A stretch of 64,000 nucleotides of DNA from CAVXUB01 sp963764805 (GTDB lineage Bacteria > Actinomycetota > Acidimicrobiia > Acidimicrobiales > Bog-793). Shown one piece after another: positions 37,710-47,197 of this stretch. Where the stretch lies: positions 62,001 through 126,000 of the forward strand of contig CAVXUB010000001.1 in the NCBI GenBank assembly GCA_963764805.1, read 5' to 3'. A program made the position numbers and the translations under genes. The notes under the pieces were generated by a model. The model saw nothing but the letters and a program-made list of their open reading frames with translations. It was not told the origin of the DNA and searched no databases. Numbering within the stretch: position 1 is the first letter of the stretch; every line of letters begins with the position of its first letter.

Positions 37710-39080
37710 TCAGAAGGCGAAGGACTCACGGTGGATCCTCTCCTTGGCCACTCCCAGTCTCCAGAGCTCGGCGATCAGCGGCTCGGCGAAACCATCCGGA
37801 CCACAGAGGTACACGTCCCTCTCCGCCACGTCGCGCACGAGCCTCCGCAGCGCTCGGCCGTCGAGCTGGACGCTACGGCGCGACCCGAACAGCTCGTGCA
37901 GGCGGCCGCCCCTCTCCGCTACCAGCGCCGCCAGCTCATCGCGCAACGGCAGCTCTGCGGGCGAGGACGCCCGCAGCACGACGCACACGTCCACGTCCGG
38001 GGGAAGCTCCTCGAGCAACGAGCGGATCGGCGTGACTCCGACCCCGGCGGCGATCAGCAGGACCCGCTCTGCCACCCGCTGCTGCTCGGTGAAGGCCCCG
38101 TACGGCCCCTCGATCGCCACCTTGGTCCCGGTCGCCATGCGGGCGAGCGCCTCACCGTGGTCACCTGCCGTCCGCACGGTGAGCCGCAGGTACGGGGGCG
38201 CCGGCATTGCCGAGAGCGAGTAGGGATGGGCTTGCCACCACAGCCCCCGGCAGAGGAATCGCCAGTGGAAGAACTGACCGCCGGCGACCGGCAGCCGCTC
38301 GAGCCGGCGACCTCGCATGATCACCGAGACCACGCCGGGGGTTTCGCCCCGCACCTCGACGACGGTCAACTGGTGCCGGAGTGTCCGGAAGATCGGCAGC
38401 AGCAGCCGGCAGACGATCACCGTCCCGGCGGTGGCCGCCCATGCGACCGACCAGACGATGCGGGTGACGGGGTGACCGACGAACGATGCTCCGGTGACGA
38501 TCTGGTGGGCGAAGGCCAGCGAGAGCGCGACGTAGGTGTAGAGGTGCACGGCCCACCAGGTCTCGTAGCGCATCCTGCTACGGGCTCTGCGGACCGAGGC
38601 CACTCCGACCATCACAAGCAGCCCGAAGCCGACCGCTGCCGCCAGCACGTCCGGATAACGATCGAGGAGCACCCAGACCTGGCGCAGGTACCCCGTCCTC
38701 GCCGACTGGGCGTACCCGATGGTGATCGCCGCGACGTGGAGCGTGATCAGTGCGATCGGCCAGCCGCCGATCCTCCGGTGCCAACGAGCGAGCCGGTCCT
38801 GCCCGACGGCTCGCTCGAGGGTCGGGATGCGCGCCATCAAGAGCACCATCAGGAGCATCAGGTAGGCGCCCGTCAGGCCGGCGACCCGACCAATGGCGAT
38901 GGCGATACCGCCGGGCGCCCGCAGTGATCCGGCGGACTCGGCTGAGACGGCCAGGGCGACCGTTGCTCCGAGGCCCAACAATGCCGACGCGAGCGCGATG
39001 TTGACGACCCGGTTCACGGCCACGTTGGCCCGGCCGGCGACGCCGTCCACCGCGCGCCGGCTGCTCCCTGCGATCGACAC
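37710..39080 (-). CDS. Ferric reductase-like transmembrane flavocytochrome (FRE/NOX family)
   Basis: Membrane flavocytochrome that moves electrons from NAD(P)H through haem to the outside. Residues about 25-230 hold six helices with paired His in RWHRRIGGWPIALITLHVAA and WAVHLYTYVALSLAFAHQIV, the haem ligands of the ferric_reduct domain. The C-terminal reductase has HPYSLS (FAD binding), GVGVTPIRSLLEELP and LCGPDGFAEPLIAELWRLG (NAD(P)H binding). The start is taken as GTG 39080 (VSIAGSSRR). With the downstream FMN-binding protein and ApbE it would feed an extracytoplasmic flavin carrier. It is divergent from the copper ATPase gene. Confidence 0.9.
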   Translation of the reverse strand: MSIAGSSRRAVDGVAGRANVAVNRVVNIALASALLGLGATVALAVSAESAGSLRAPGGIAIAIGRVAGLTGAYLMLLMVLLMARIPTLERAVGQDRLARWHRRIGGWPIALITLHVAAITIGYAQSARTGYLRQVWVLLDRYPDVLAAAVGFGLLVMVGVASVRRARSRMRYETWWAVHLYTYVALSLAFAHQIVTGASFVGHPVTRIVWSVAWAATAGTVIVCRLLLPIFRTLRHQLTVVEVRGETPGVVSVIMRGRRLERLPVAGGQFFHWRFLCRGLWWQAHPYSLSAMPAPPYLRLTVRTAGDHGEALARMATGTKVAIEGPYGAFTEQQRVAERVLLIAAGVGVTPIRSLLEELPPDVDVCVVLRASSPAELPLRDELAALVAERGGRLHELFGSRRSVQLDGRALRRLVRDVAERDVYLCGPDGFAEPLIAELWRLGVAKERIHRESFAF

Positions 39081-39157
39081 CCCCAAAGGATCATCGGCCG
39101 ATCTTGACCCAGGTGTGGGACCCGCTGAGAGGAAGCTGTGGAATCTGCCCACGACCG

Positions 39158-39163
39158 TACAAT
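39158..39163 (+). promoter_or_regulatory. -10 box TACAAT of the copper ATPase gene
   Basis: TACAAT ends six bases before ATG 39170, so the transcript is probably leaderless. A CTGTGG at about 39135-39140 is a poor -35. No CsoR- or CopY-type operator was recognised. Confidence 0.5.
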
Positions 39164-39169
39164 TGCCGC

Positions 39170-41838
39170 ATGTCCGAGGTCCTGCTCGCAGCTGACGAGC
39201 GGCCCCTCGCCGAACGTGCCGCGGCGACCGCCGAGCTCGCCGTCGGGGGGATGCACTGCAGCTCTTCGCGCGCGCCGCGTCGAGAGCAAGCTGGCGGCGG
39301 CTCCCGGCGTGCTCAGCGCCTCGGTGAACTACGCCACCGAGCGGGCCTGGATCGCCTTCGACGACCAGGCTGTCAACCTGGAGGTTCTCTGCGGTGCCGT
39401 GGAGGCCGCCGGCTACTCGGCCGAGCCGACCTCGTCGGAGGTCGCGCCCGACACGCGCAGGGACGCCGACCGCTGGGGCTGGAGGGCGCTCGCCTCCTGG
39501 CCACTCGCCTTGGCGGCGTTCGCAGTGGCGCTCTTCGGCCCCGAGGACGCCACCGCCGGCTGGTCGGTGTTCGCGCTCGCCGTATTGGTGGAGTTCGCCG
39601 GCGGATGGCCCTTCTTGAGGACGAGCGCCCGGTTGGCGTTGCGTCGCGCGACGAGCATGGACACGCTCATCGCCGTCGGCACGCTTGCCGCCCTTGCAGT
39701 GGCGGCCGTCGAGGCCTCCCTCGACGGGCAGCACATCCACCTCGGGAGCGGCGGCGCCTTCGCCGCCCGCCTGCATGGCGTGATGGCGCCGCTGATCGTC
39801 GCCATCCTCGTGTCGGGGCGGGCGATCGAGGCGCGAGCGCGCCAAAGGGCCGCCGAGGCCATGCACTCCCTGCTCCGGCTACGCCCTCCCATCGCCCGGC
39901 TGGTCATCTCCGAGGAGGATGAGAGCGGCACGCTCGTGCCACCGGAGAGCGTCCCGGTGGGAGCGCTGATCCGGGTCCGCCCCGGTGAGGTGATACCGCT
40001 CGACGGGACCGTCGTGAGCGGCTGGTCGGCGATCGACGAGTCGATGCTGACAGGTGAGCCGCTGCCGGTCGACCGCGGCCCAGGCAGCAGCGTCACGGGC
40101 GGGACGAGGAACGGCAGCGGGGTGCTCCTCGTCGCGAGTCACGACCGTCGCCGCCGAGTCGGTGCTCGCACGCCTGCAGCGCCTGGTCGAGGAGGCTCAG
40201 CGGGAGAAAGCCCCCCTGCAGCGGCTGGCCGACCGGATCAGCGGCGTGTTCGTGCCGATCGTGCTCGCCGGAGCGGCTGCTACGTCCCTCATCTGGTGGT
40301 TGGCCGTCGGCAACGCGGGAGAAGCCGTCCTCAGCGGCGTGGCCGTGCTGCTGGTCGCCTGCCCGTGCGCGATGGGGCTCGCCACGCCCGTGGCGATGAT
40401 GGTCGGCTGCGGGCGCGCCTCTACGCTCGGGATCCTCGTCCGCGGCAGCGACGCCCTGGAGCGCCTGGCGCGGGCGGAGATCGTGGCATTCGACAAGACG
40501 GGGACGCTGACCGAGCGGCGGGCGGCGGTGACTGCGGTGATCCCGGCGGAGGGAGTCAGCGAGTCGGAGCTGGTGGACGTCGCTGCCGCTGTCGAGTCCG
40601 AGAGCGAGCACCCGATCGCCAGCGCCATCCGCCAGGCGGCCACCGGCTCGCTCAGCGCGAGCGAGGTCCACGACGTGCCCGGGAAAGGCGTCAGCGGTGT
40701 GGTGGGCGGGTGTGTGGTGAGCGTGGGGCGTTTCGAGGAGGGAGGGGCCGAGCAGCGGGTTGACGAGGCCGCTCGGGAACGCCTGGCACGAGGCGAGACT
40801 GTGGTGGCCGTCGACCGCGACGGCCGGTTGATCGGCGCTATTGCCGTGTCGACCCCGCTCAGGCCGGAAGCGATCGATGCGATGGCGCAGCTCCGCCGGC
40901 TGGGCGTGCGGACGGCGGTGCTGAGCGGGGACAGCAAGCCTGCCGTCGACGTGGTCGCCGCAGCGCTCGGGATCACGGACGCCCGCAGCGCCCTCAGCCC
41001 CGCCGGCAAGCTCGAATCGCTGCGAGATCTCCGGCAGCGTGACCGCCACCTGATGATGGTCGGCGATGGGATCAACGACGCTCCGGCGCTCGCCGCTGCC
41101 GACGTCGGGTGCGCCATCGGCAGCGGCACGGAGGCCGCGCTCGCCAACAGCGACGTCGCCCTGATCGGCAACGACCTGCGGGGGGTTCCTGCGGCGATCG
41201 CGCTGGCCCGGGCGACGAGGGGCGTCATCATCCAGAACTTCGGCTGGGCGATGGGTTACAACATCTCCGCGCTGCCGCTCGCCGCCTTGGGCCTGCTGGA
41301 TCCGCTGGTCGCCGCCCTGGCGATGGGGCTGTCCAGTCTCGTGGTGGTGCTGAACAGCCTGCGGCTGCTCCGCCTGGGGCGGAATGGGCTGGCCGGCGTG
41401 CGGGCGCCGAGATCGAGCGGTCGCAGGGCATTCGTACTTTCCGTCGCCGTTCCCGTTGTCGTCTTCGCCGCCGCTACGGGGATCGGCCAGGTCGTGTCCC
41501 CGGCTCGTGGCCAGTCTCTCCTGGGCACGGTGGTGACGCCCATCCGGATCGCCATCGGTCACGGAGACGAGGCGGACGTCTATTTCGGCAGCGCCCGGGC
41601 AGGCGTGAACCAGTTCCACCTGGTTCTGGTTCTGTCAGGGGGCCAGCGGGTCGACGGGCCGCCGGAGGTGTGGGCGTCGACGCCACACACGGCCCCGCAG
41701 CTCGTCCGCCAGCTGGCGCTCTCGCCCGAGCATTACGAGGGGTTCGTCAACCTGTCCCCCGGCAGCTGGACCTTCCGGGTACGTGTAGCCCTCGGCGGGA
41801 AGCAGGTCTCCTTCAGGATCACACGTACCTTCAGCTGA
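39170..41838 (+). pseudogene. copA: Copper-translocating P1B-type ATPase with C-terminal YtkA-like domain, two frameshifts
   Basis: Pumps Cu(I) across the membrane. The N-terminal heavy-metal domain reads GGMHCSS, then loses frame; deleting one base, c39267, restores G-M-H-C-S-S-C-A-R-R-V-E-S-K. A second one-base shift near 40133 separates GGTRNGSGVLLV from VTTVAAESVLARLQ. Otherwise complete: TGEPLPVD, membrane motif VACPCAMGLATP (Cu-type CPC), DKTGTLTE (Asp about 441), SESEHPIASAI, GDGINDAPAL and the last helices. After these, about 120 extra residues follow one more membrane helix (GVNQFHLVLVLSGGQRV to SPGSWTFRVRVALGG), similar to YtkA-like domains. This fusion is unusual. Motif preservation suggests sequence errors. 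Confidence 0.85.
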
Positions 41839-41860
41839 TCCAACAACCCGGACGCCGGGC

Positions 41861-42583
41861 TCAGAGGAACAGGACGAGCATGTAGCCCATCGTCACGCAC
41901 ATCGCGACGTGGCAACCCGCCTCCAGCCGAGGCGCCAGCTGACGGCGACTCGGACCCTCCGCCGCGCCGGGAGCCCCGCAGCCCGCCGAGCTGCGCATAC
42001 CCGCCATTGCGTCGAGGTGGAGCACTGCCGACACGAGGAGCGCCACTGCCAGCACCAGGCTGAGCACCCGCACGTCGCCCGCCGCCCCTCCGACCACTCC
42101 CATCCCGGGCATCGATCCGACTGGTGCCGGCTGACCCGGCCGGCGATGTGCGACCGCCCCCGACGCCTCCGCCAGCATGAACACCATCGCGCCGGCCATC
42201 ACCGCATGGGCGAAGGAGTGGCCGACGCTGTGAGCTGTGCCCACGGTCCTCGTCCCGGGACCGTCGCCGGGACTGTCGTAGCGACCGTCATAGGCCATGG
42301 CAAGGGCGCGCTTGCGGTGTCTTGCGCCGAGCGCCGCCGCTTCCACGAGGAACCAGGCGCAGAACCCCCCGAAACCGATCTCCCACACGGGGGCCGAGAG
42401 GAAGGCCAGGCTGGGCGTCAGCATCCCGGCCATAACCACGCCCATCGCCACGTGGGCGAGGTTCACGTCGACGCTTATCTGCCGACGCCAGAGATGGGCG
42501 GCCAGCAACCGGCTGGCGCAGTAGCCGGAGATCCCGAGCATCACTGCCGCCAGCGAGTAGAGCAACCACCCAGGAGTGGCCAT
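41861..42583 (-). CDS. DUF5134 family membrane protein
   Basis: A 240-residue membrane protein with about six helices and many His and Met residues at membrane faces (VNLAHVAMGVVMAGML, HSVGHSFAHAVMAGAMVFM, HVAMCVTMGYMLVLFL). This pattern matches DUF5134, an actinobacterial family with no known function that often lies beside copper genes. Metal binding is an inference from the His/Met pattern. Its ATG overlaps the TGA of the upstream membrane protein. It is the last gene of the copper monooxygenase operon and convergent with the copper ATPase gene. Confidence 0.75.
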   Translation of the reverse strand: MATPGWLLYSLAAVMLGISGYCASRLLAAHLWRRQISVDVNLAHVAMGVVMAGMLTPSLAFLSAPVWEIGFGGFCAWFLVEAAALGARHRKRALAMAYDGRYDSPGDGPGTRTVGTAHSVGHSFAHAVMAGAMVFMLAEASGAVAHRRPGQPAPVGSMPGMGVVGGAAGDVRVLSLVLAVALLVSAVLHLDAMAGMRSSAGCGAPGAAEGPSRRQLAPRLEAGCHVAMCVTMGYMLVLFL

Positions 42584-43584
42584 CAGAGAACCGGCCCAGA
42601 GGTATCTGGGGCACTGCGCACGACTGCCCGGTCGCGCAGCAGGTAGGCGATCGAGAGCAGGATCAGCAACGGGCCCGAACTGGGATCGGTCCCCGAGCCG
42701 CTGAGTATCCCGCCGAAGTTCTCACCGGCCACCCAGATCACCGACGACACGAGGATCGCCAGCGCGATGCCGGCGAGGCGCACACGCCGCCAGGGCACGA
42801 GGCCGCTGATGGCGATCGCTGCCAGCAGGCAGGCCGTCACCACCGAGACGAGCCCGCCCCGACCGGCGACTACTCCTGCCAGCCGATGGTCCAGCGACGA
42901 CAACCACCCCGGCTCGCCCGCCAGCATGGCCAGGACCATCGACTTGGCGCTCCCTGCCGCCAGGTTCCGCCCGACCAGCGCCAGGCCCGCCATAGCTCCG
43001 AAGAGCACGAACCACAGTCCTCGTGCCCTGATGCGCCCGATGGTGGCCTCGACGACGCTGGTGCCGTCGCCTGCCTCCCGATCGGTCGGCCAGAGCAGGA
43101 CGGCAAGCAGAGCGTAGAGGAGCACCGCTCCCGGCTCACCCATCAGCGGGCTCGCCGTCGGGGTGAGGATCCCGCCCAAGCCCTCGCCGAACCACCAGAC
43201 GCCGAGCGACCAGGGGATCGAGAGGGCCAGCACCACCTTCGTCGTCGGACGGTAGGCGATGCCGGCAGCGATCAGCAGCTGCGCCGCCGCGAACAGTCCG
43301 TCGGCGAGCGAGGCATGAGCGGCGATCTCGGCGCCGCCCCAGGTGATCGACCGGGCGATCCAGGCCGGGTTGCCCCTCGCCGTGGCAGCGAGCATCGTGC
43401 CGCCGAAGGTACGGGTGAAGAAGAACGGCTGCAGCTGCAGGACCCCGTCGAGCAACCAGAGCATGGCGAGCGACATCTGCAGCAGCCTGCGTGGTGGGAC
43501 GGCCCAGCTGAGTGTTGGCAGTGCCGCGCCCGACAGCTCCGCCCGGCCGACCACGACAGAGGCGGAGACGCCGGCAGCTGCCAT
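42583..43584 (-). CDS. Unrecognised polytopic membrane protein of the copper operon
   Basis: A 333-residue protein with about eight membrane helices; I do not recognise a named family. It begins with a cytoplasmic stretch, then LQMSLAMLWLLDGVLQLQPFFFTRTFGG. Later features are IPWSLGVWWFGEGLGGILT and VIWVAGENFGGILSGSGTDP, two related F/E-G-x-G-G-I-L motifs that suggest an internal repeat. It overlaps DUF5134 by four bases and starts 11 bases after the lipoprotein stop, so it belongs to the same transcript. A role in copper handling or enzyme maturation is inferred from context only. Confidence 0.65.
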   Translation of the reverse strand: MAAAGVSASVVVGRAELSGAALPTLSWAVPPRRLLQMSLAMLWLLDGVLQLQPFFFTRTFGGTMLAATARGNPAWIARSITWGGAEIAAHASLADGLFAAAQLLIAAGIAYRPTTKVVLALSIPWSLGVWWFGEGLGGILTPTASPLMGEPGAVLLYALLAVLLWPTDREAGDGTSVVEATIGRIRARGLWFVLFGAMAGLALVGRNLAAGSAKSMVLAMLAGEPGWLSSLDHRLAGVVAGRGGLVSVVTACLLAAIAISGLVPWRRVRLAGIALAILVSSVIWVAGENFGGILSGSGTDPSSGPLLILLSIAYLLRDRAVVRSAPDTSGPVL

Positions 43585-43595
43585 CGGGGCGCTGC

Positions 43596-44201
43596 TCAGT
43601 CCCCGGCCCAGCAGCCGAGTATCAGATCAGCGACCGTCACGGCGACATCCCCCCGCGGCGTCGGTGGCTTGCCGAACTGCGCCGGTAACCCCGTGATGTC
43701 CACGAGCAGGACCTTCCAGTCCTTGCGGACCACGACGTCGCCGTCGCGCGCCTGGAACGCCCCTTGCCCGAGGTTGGACAGAGGAAGGGCGACTCCCAAC
43801 CTGTTGCCGAGACCGTGGAAGTAGGCGACGGTCTGCGACCAGCTCGACAGCTCTTTCACCGACAAGCGCAGCGCGCCGCCGGTGTAGAGGAACTTGCACG
43901 AATAGAGGTCCCGGACCCAGCTCGGCGTCGTGATCGCGAGCGCCTTCTCGCCGAGCACCTGGGCAACGTCCGACTCCGCCTTGTGGGCGCAGACCATCTT
44001 CGAGATCTCGGAGGGGTTCTTTCCCGGCGGCAGCGGCACAGTGCTCGTAACGGCCCGCGCCGTGCTGGCGGTGCTGGGGGGGTTCGAAGCGGTGGCGCCG
44101 CCGCAGGCCGAAGTGGCAATGGCGACAGCCAGCAACCCAGCCCAGCGGGTGCGAGAACGGGACACTGACTGCCTGGCCACCCCAAAAAGATACCTGCACA
44201 T
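43596..44201 (-). CDS. Putative lipoprotein of unknown function
   Basis: A 201-residue exported protein. The signal sequence WAGLLAVAIATSACGG has a lipobox (T-S-A-C) with the lipidated Cys at residue 33. A Thr/Pro/Ser linker follows. The mature domain has three or four more Cys (MVCAHKAE, YSCKFLY, ILGCWAG) that could pair. I recognise no domain. It lies between the copper monooxygenase-like lipoprotein and an integral membrane protein on one transcript. An accessory or electron-transfer partner is possible but unsupported. Confidence 0.65.
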   Translation of the reverse strand: MCRYLFGVARQSVSRSRTRWAGLLAVAIATSACGGATASNPPSTASTARAVTSTVPLPPGKNPSEISKMVCAHKAESDVAQVLGEKALAITTPSWVRDLYSCKFLYTGGALRLSVKELSSWSQTVAYFHGLGNRLGVALPLSNLGQGAFQARDGDVVVRKDWKVLLVDITGLPAQFGKPPTPRGDVAVTVADLILGCWAGD

Positions 44202-44275
44202 CTCGGTACCCCCACTCGCACCGGAGCGGCCGACGGTGATGCCGGACGGCTGGGAGCGCGATGGCGCCCGGGCCA

Positions 44276-45463
44276 TCAGCCCTTGTAGGCGCCGTCCACA
44301 TAGCCGACGATGGCCAGGCACATCTCGTCGGAAGACCCGTCCCCCCATGTCACGTAGCGCGCCGGAAGGCGCCTCAGCTGCGGCAGTTGCTGGCGCAGAG
44401 TGGCGTTGTAGGTGCAGGTCACCTGCAGCTTGTCGCCGGGCACGATCGCTGCCGGCTTGGCCAGCGTGTACGACCGCTGGTAGTCGAAATCGTAGGGCAC
44501 GTCGAGCAACGTCTCGGCGTGGGCGGTGCCGGGATCGAGGACGATCTTCATGTGCACCCCGAGCAGGTGCATGTGCGGAGTCACCCGGACGATCGTCCCG
44601 TTCATCCACAGCGGCCACACGCACGAGGTGGTGTCTCCTGCCGGCGGGTCCACCGGGCTGCGGCCGCAAAGCTGCTCGAGGAAGTTGACGAACCCGACCA
44701 TCGCCGAGCCGAAACGCTTCCCGAGGTCCGCCACCGACGCCGCCCTGTTGCAGAGCGGCCCGCTCACCCCCGAGGGGCAGGGGATGTCCGGCGGGGCCGG
44801 CAGCAGATCGAGCCGCATCGCCTGCAGGTGCGCGCTCCCCGGCACCACCTGCAGCATCAGCTTGACCTTGACCGGCGCGTCGCCCACGAGCATGTTGTAA
44901 TGCACCTGCATCACCACCAGGCTGCCCGCGGGGAACGGCATACCCGTACCGGCAGGCGCGACGTCCAGCCCATGGCCAGGAGCCCATCCCGCGAGCCAGG
45001 GAGTGGCGCCAAGAGCCGCCAGCCCCTGCCCCGGGAGCGCCGTCTCGCCGAAGCAGGTCCAACCCTTGCCGCCGCGATCGGCGGCCCGCGCCTCGGCCAC
45101 CAGCTTCGGCGGGATCAGGAAGAGGATCGCGTGGTGGACCTCGATGCTGTTCGGGAAGAAGTGGTCGGCGACGATGAAAGAGTCTTCGGTGAGATGCGGG
45201 TCGACCAGCGTGCAGTGGTAGTCGTCCGTTCCGCCGCCGGGCGGCACCGTCGGCTTGTACGACTTCGTCGCCTGGAGCGTGATCACCGAGGAGCCCCGAA
45301 CCGCAGGGAACCCAGCCAGTGCCGCCGCATCGACGGCCCCGCGCGGGCTGGTCGAGGGGGAGCTGGCATGGCTGCTCGGTGAAGCCGATGCGCCGCAGCC
45401 GGCCAGTGCCGCAGCCGCGAGGGCACCGGCGGCGACCAGAGGAAGGGCGCGGCGGATTCGCAT
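44276..45463 (-). CDS. Lipoprotein with PHM-like type II copper-dependent monooxygenase fold
   Basis: A 395-residue exported protein resembling copper type II, ascorbate-dependent monooxygenases (peptidylglycine hydroxylase/dopamine beta-hydroxylase). The signal peptide ends in LAGCG, a lipobox. Possible copper ligands appear in order: EVHHAILF (paired His), VMQVHYNML (His), TPHMHLLGVHM (H-x-H) and SSDEMCL (Met). This matches the CuH (three His) and CuM (two His and one Met) sets. Several Cys could form disulfides. The gene heads an operon with a lipoprotein and two membrane proteins, beside a copper ATPase. The substrate is unknown; bacterial members are rare and uncharacterised to my knowledge. 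Confidence 0.78.
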   Translation of the reverse strand: MRIRRALPLVAAGALAAAALAGCGASASPSSHASSPSTSPRGAVDAAALAGFPAVRGSSVITLQATKSYKPTVPPGGGTDDYHCTLVDPHLTEDSFIVADHFFPNSIEVHHAILFLIPPKLVAEARAADRGGKGWTCFGETALPGQGLAALGATPWLAGWAPGHGLDVAPAGTGMPFPAGSLVVMQVHYNMLVGDAPVKVKLMLQVVPGSAHLQAMRLDLLPAPPDIPCPSGVSGPLCNRAASVADLGKRFGSAMVGFVNFLEQLCGRSPVDPPAGDTTSCVWPLWMNGTIVRVTPHMHLLGVHMKIVLDPGTAHAETLLDVPYDFDYQRSYTLAKPAAIVPGDKLQVTCTYNATLRQQLPQLRRLPARYVTWGDGSSDEMCLAIVGYVDGAYKG

Positions 45464-45469
45464 GCTTTG

Positions 45470-45475
45470 ATTCTA
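45470..45475 (-). promoter_or_regulatory. -10 box TAGAAT of the copper monooxygenase operon
   Basis: TAGAAT ends six bases before ATG 45463, consistent with a leaderless mRNA. TGCAAA about 16 bases further upstream may act as a weak -35. Confidence 0.5.
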
Positions 45476-45514
45476 CTGAATGGCCGGTAATTTGCAGGAG
45501 TCCGAGACTGATCG

Positions 45515-47192
45515 ATGACGCGCCGGGGATGGAACTACGCAGATGTGCTGGAAGCGGTCGCCGATCGCTTCCCTCTTGCGCCTGCCGCGATTCACGCAGA
45601 CATGACGCTCAGCTGGCGGCAGTTCGACGAGCGGGCCGACGGCCTGGCCAGGACGCTCCTCGCTGCCGGGCTCGGGCGACAGGACAAGGTGGCTCAGTAC
45701 CTGCGCAACTGTCCTCAGTACCTGGAGTCGATGTTCGCCTCCTTCAAGGTGGCGATGGTGCCGGTGAACACCAACTTCCGGTACGGCGACGACGAGTTGG
45801 CCTACCTGTGGAGCGACTCCGACACGGCGGCGGTCGTGTTCGGGTCGGAGTTCACCGACAACATGCGACCGGCTGCGCAAGCGTCTGCCCCGGATCCGCC
45901 TTTGGATACAAGTCGGCGATCGCGCCGGTTGCCCCGACTGGGCAACCCCTTACGAGACCGCGGTCGGCGCCAGTCGTGCCGGGGCCGGCGGGGTTGAGCC
46001 TGCAGGGGGGCTTGAGCCTGCTGGCGGAGCTGAGCCGGCAGACAGGCACGTGCACGGACCGTGGGGAAGGTCGGGGGACGACCTCAACCTGCTCTACACC
46101 GGCGGCACCACCGGCCTGCCGAAGGGCGTGATGTGGCGCCAACACGACTTCTTCTTGATGATCGAGTCGCAATATGGGCGGACTCCCCCGGAGGAGGCCG
46201 ACCCGGCCGGCTACATCGGGAGGCTCGAGAAACCCGGGCCACTCGTGCTGCCCGCACCGCCGCTGATGCACGGGACGGCCTGTTGGTACACCTTGGCCTC
46301 GTTGACGATCGCCGGAGGGATCGTGACGCTGACGGGCAGCAGGCTCGATCTGGTCGAGTTGCTCGACACGATCGTCGCCCGGCAGGTGAAGGGTCTGTGC
46401 ATCGTCGGGGACAGTTTCGCAAGGCCGATGCTCGACCAGCTGGAGGCCTTCCCTGGACGATGGGACCTTGGTCACCTCAGGCTGATCATGTCGTCGGGGG
46501 CGATGCTGAGCAGGCAGAGCAAGGAGCGGCTCGTCGCCTTGGCGCCGGCAGCGCGCGATCGTCGACGGGCTCGGCAGCTCCGAATCGGGCACGCTCGGTA
46601 CTGCAGTGAGCACGGCCGACGAGATGCCGGGCACGGCGCGCTTCAGGCTCGGCCCGAACGTGCGGGTGATCGACGAGGACGGGCGCGACGTCGAGCCCGG
46701 GTCCGGGCGGCAGGGCCGCCTCGCCGTCGGCGGCCACCTGCCCGTCGGCTACTACAACGACCCGGAGAAGACGGCCGCCACGTTCCTCACCATCGACGGG
46801 CGCCGGCACGTCGTCGCCGGCGACTGGGCCGTGGTGGGCGCAGATGGATCGATCACGCTGCTCGGTCGCGGCTCCGGTTGCATCAACACCGCCGGCGAGA
46901 AGGTCTACCCGGAGGAGGTCGAGGAGGTCTTGAAGACGGCAGCGGGCGTCGACGATGCGGCCGTCCTCGGCTTTCCGGACGAGCGCTACGGGGAGGTCGT
47001 GGTCGCCGTCGTGGCCCTCGCCCGAGGCGCCATCCTCCACGAGGCGGCCCTGATCGACCACGTCAAGAGCCGCCTGGCGAGCTACAAAGCACCCAGGCGG
47101 GTGGTCCTCGTCCCGGCGATCGCCCGCCACGCCAACGGAAAGATGGACTATCCGGCGGTGCGCGGCTCGCCCGCACTGCTCTCGGAGGTTGA
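45515..47192 (+). pseudogene. Fatty acyl-CoA synthetase (AMP-binding, FadD-like), at least two frameshifts
   Basis: Activates carboxylic acids as acyl-AMP and then acyl-CoA. Frame one (from ATG 45515) gives MTLSWRQFDERADGLARTLL and VNTNFRYGDDELAYL. The frame shifts near 45866 (DRLRKRLPRIRLWIQVGDRA), then LLYTGGTTGLPKGVMWRQHD (P-loop) and LPAPPLMHGTACWYTL. It shifts again near 46550 (AIVDGLGSSESGT), then GRRHVVAGDWAVVGADGS, LLGRGSGCINTAGEKVYPEEVEEV and HANGKMDYPAVR. The natural end is probably the TGA at 47190, needing a third shift; otherwise the frame runs to 47511 through pepN. Three EPAGG-type repeats (about 45995-46040) form a small insertion before the P-loop. Confidence 0.78.
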
Positions 47193-47197
47193 GTGCC

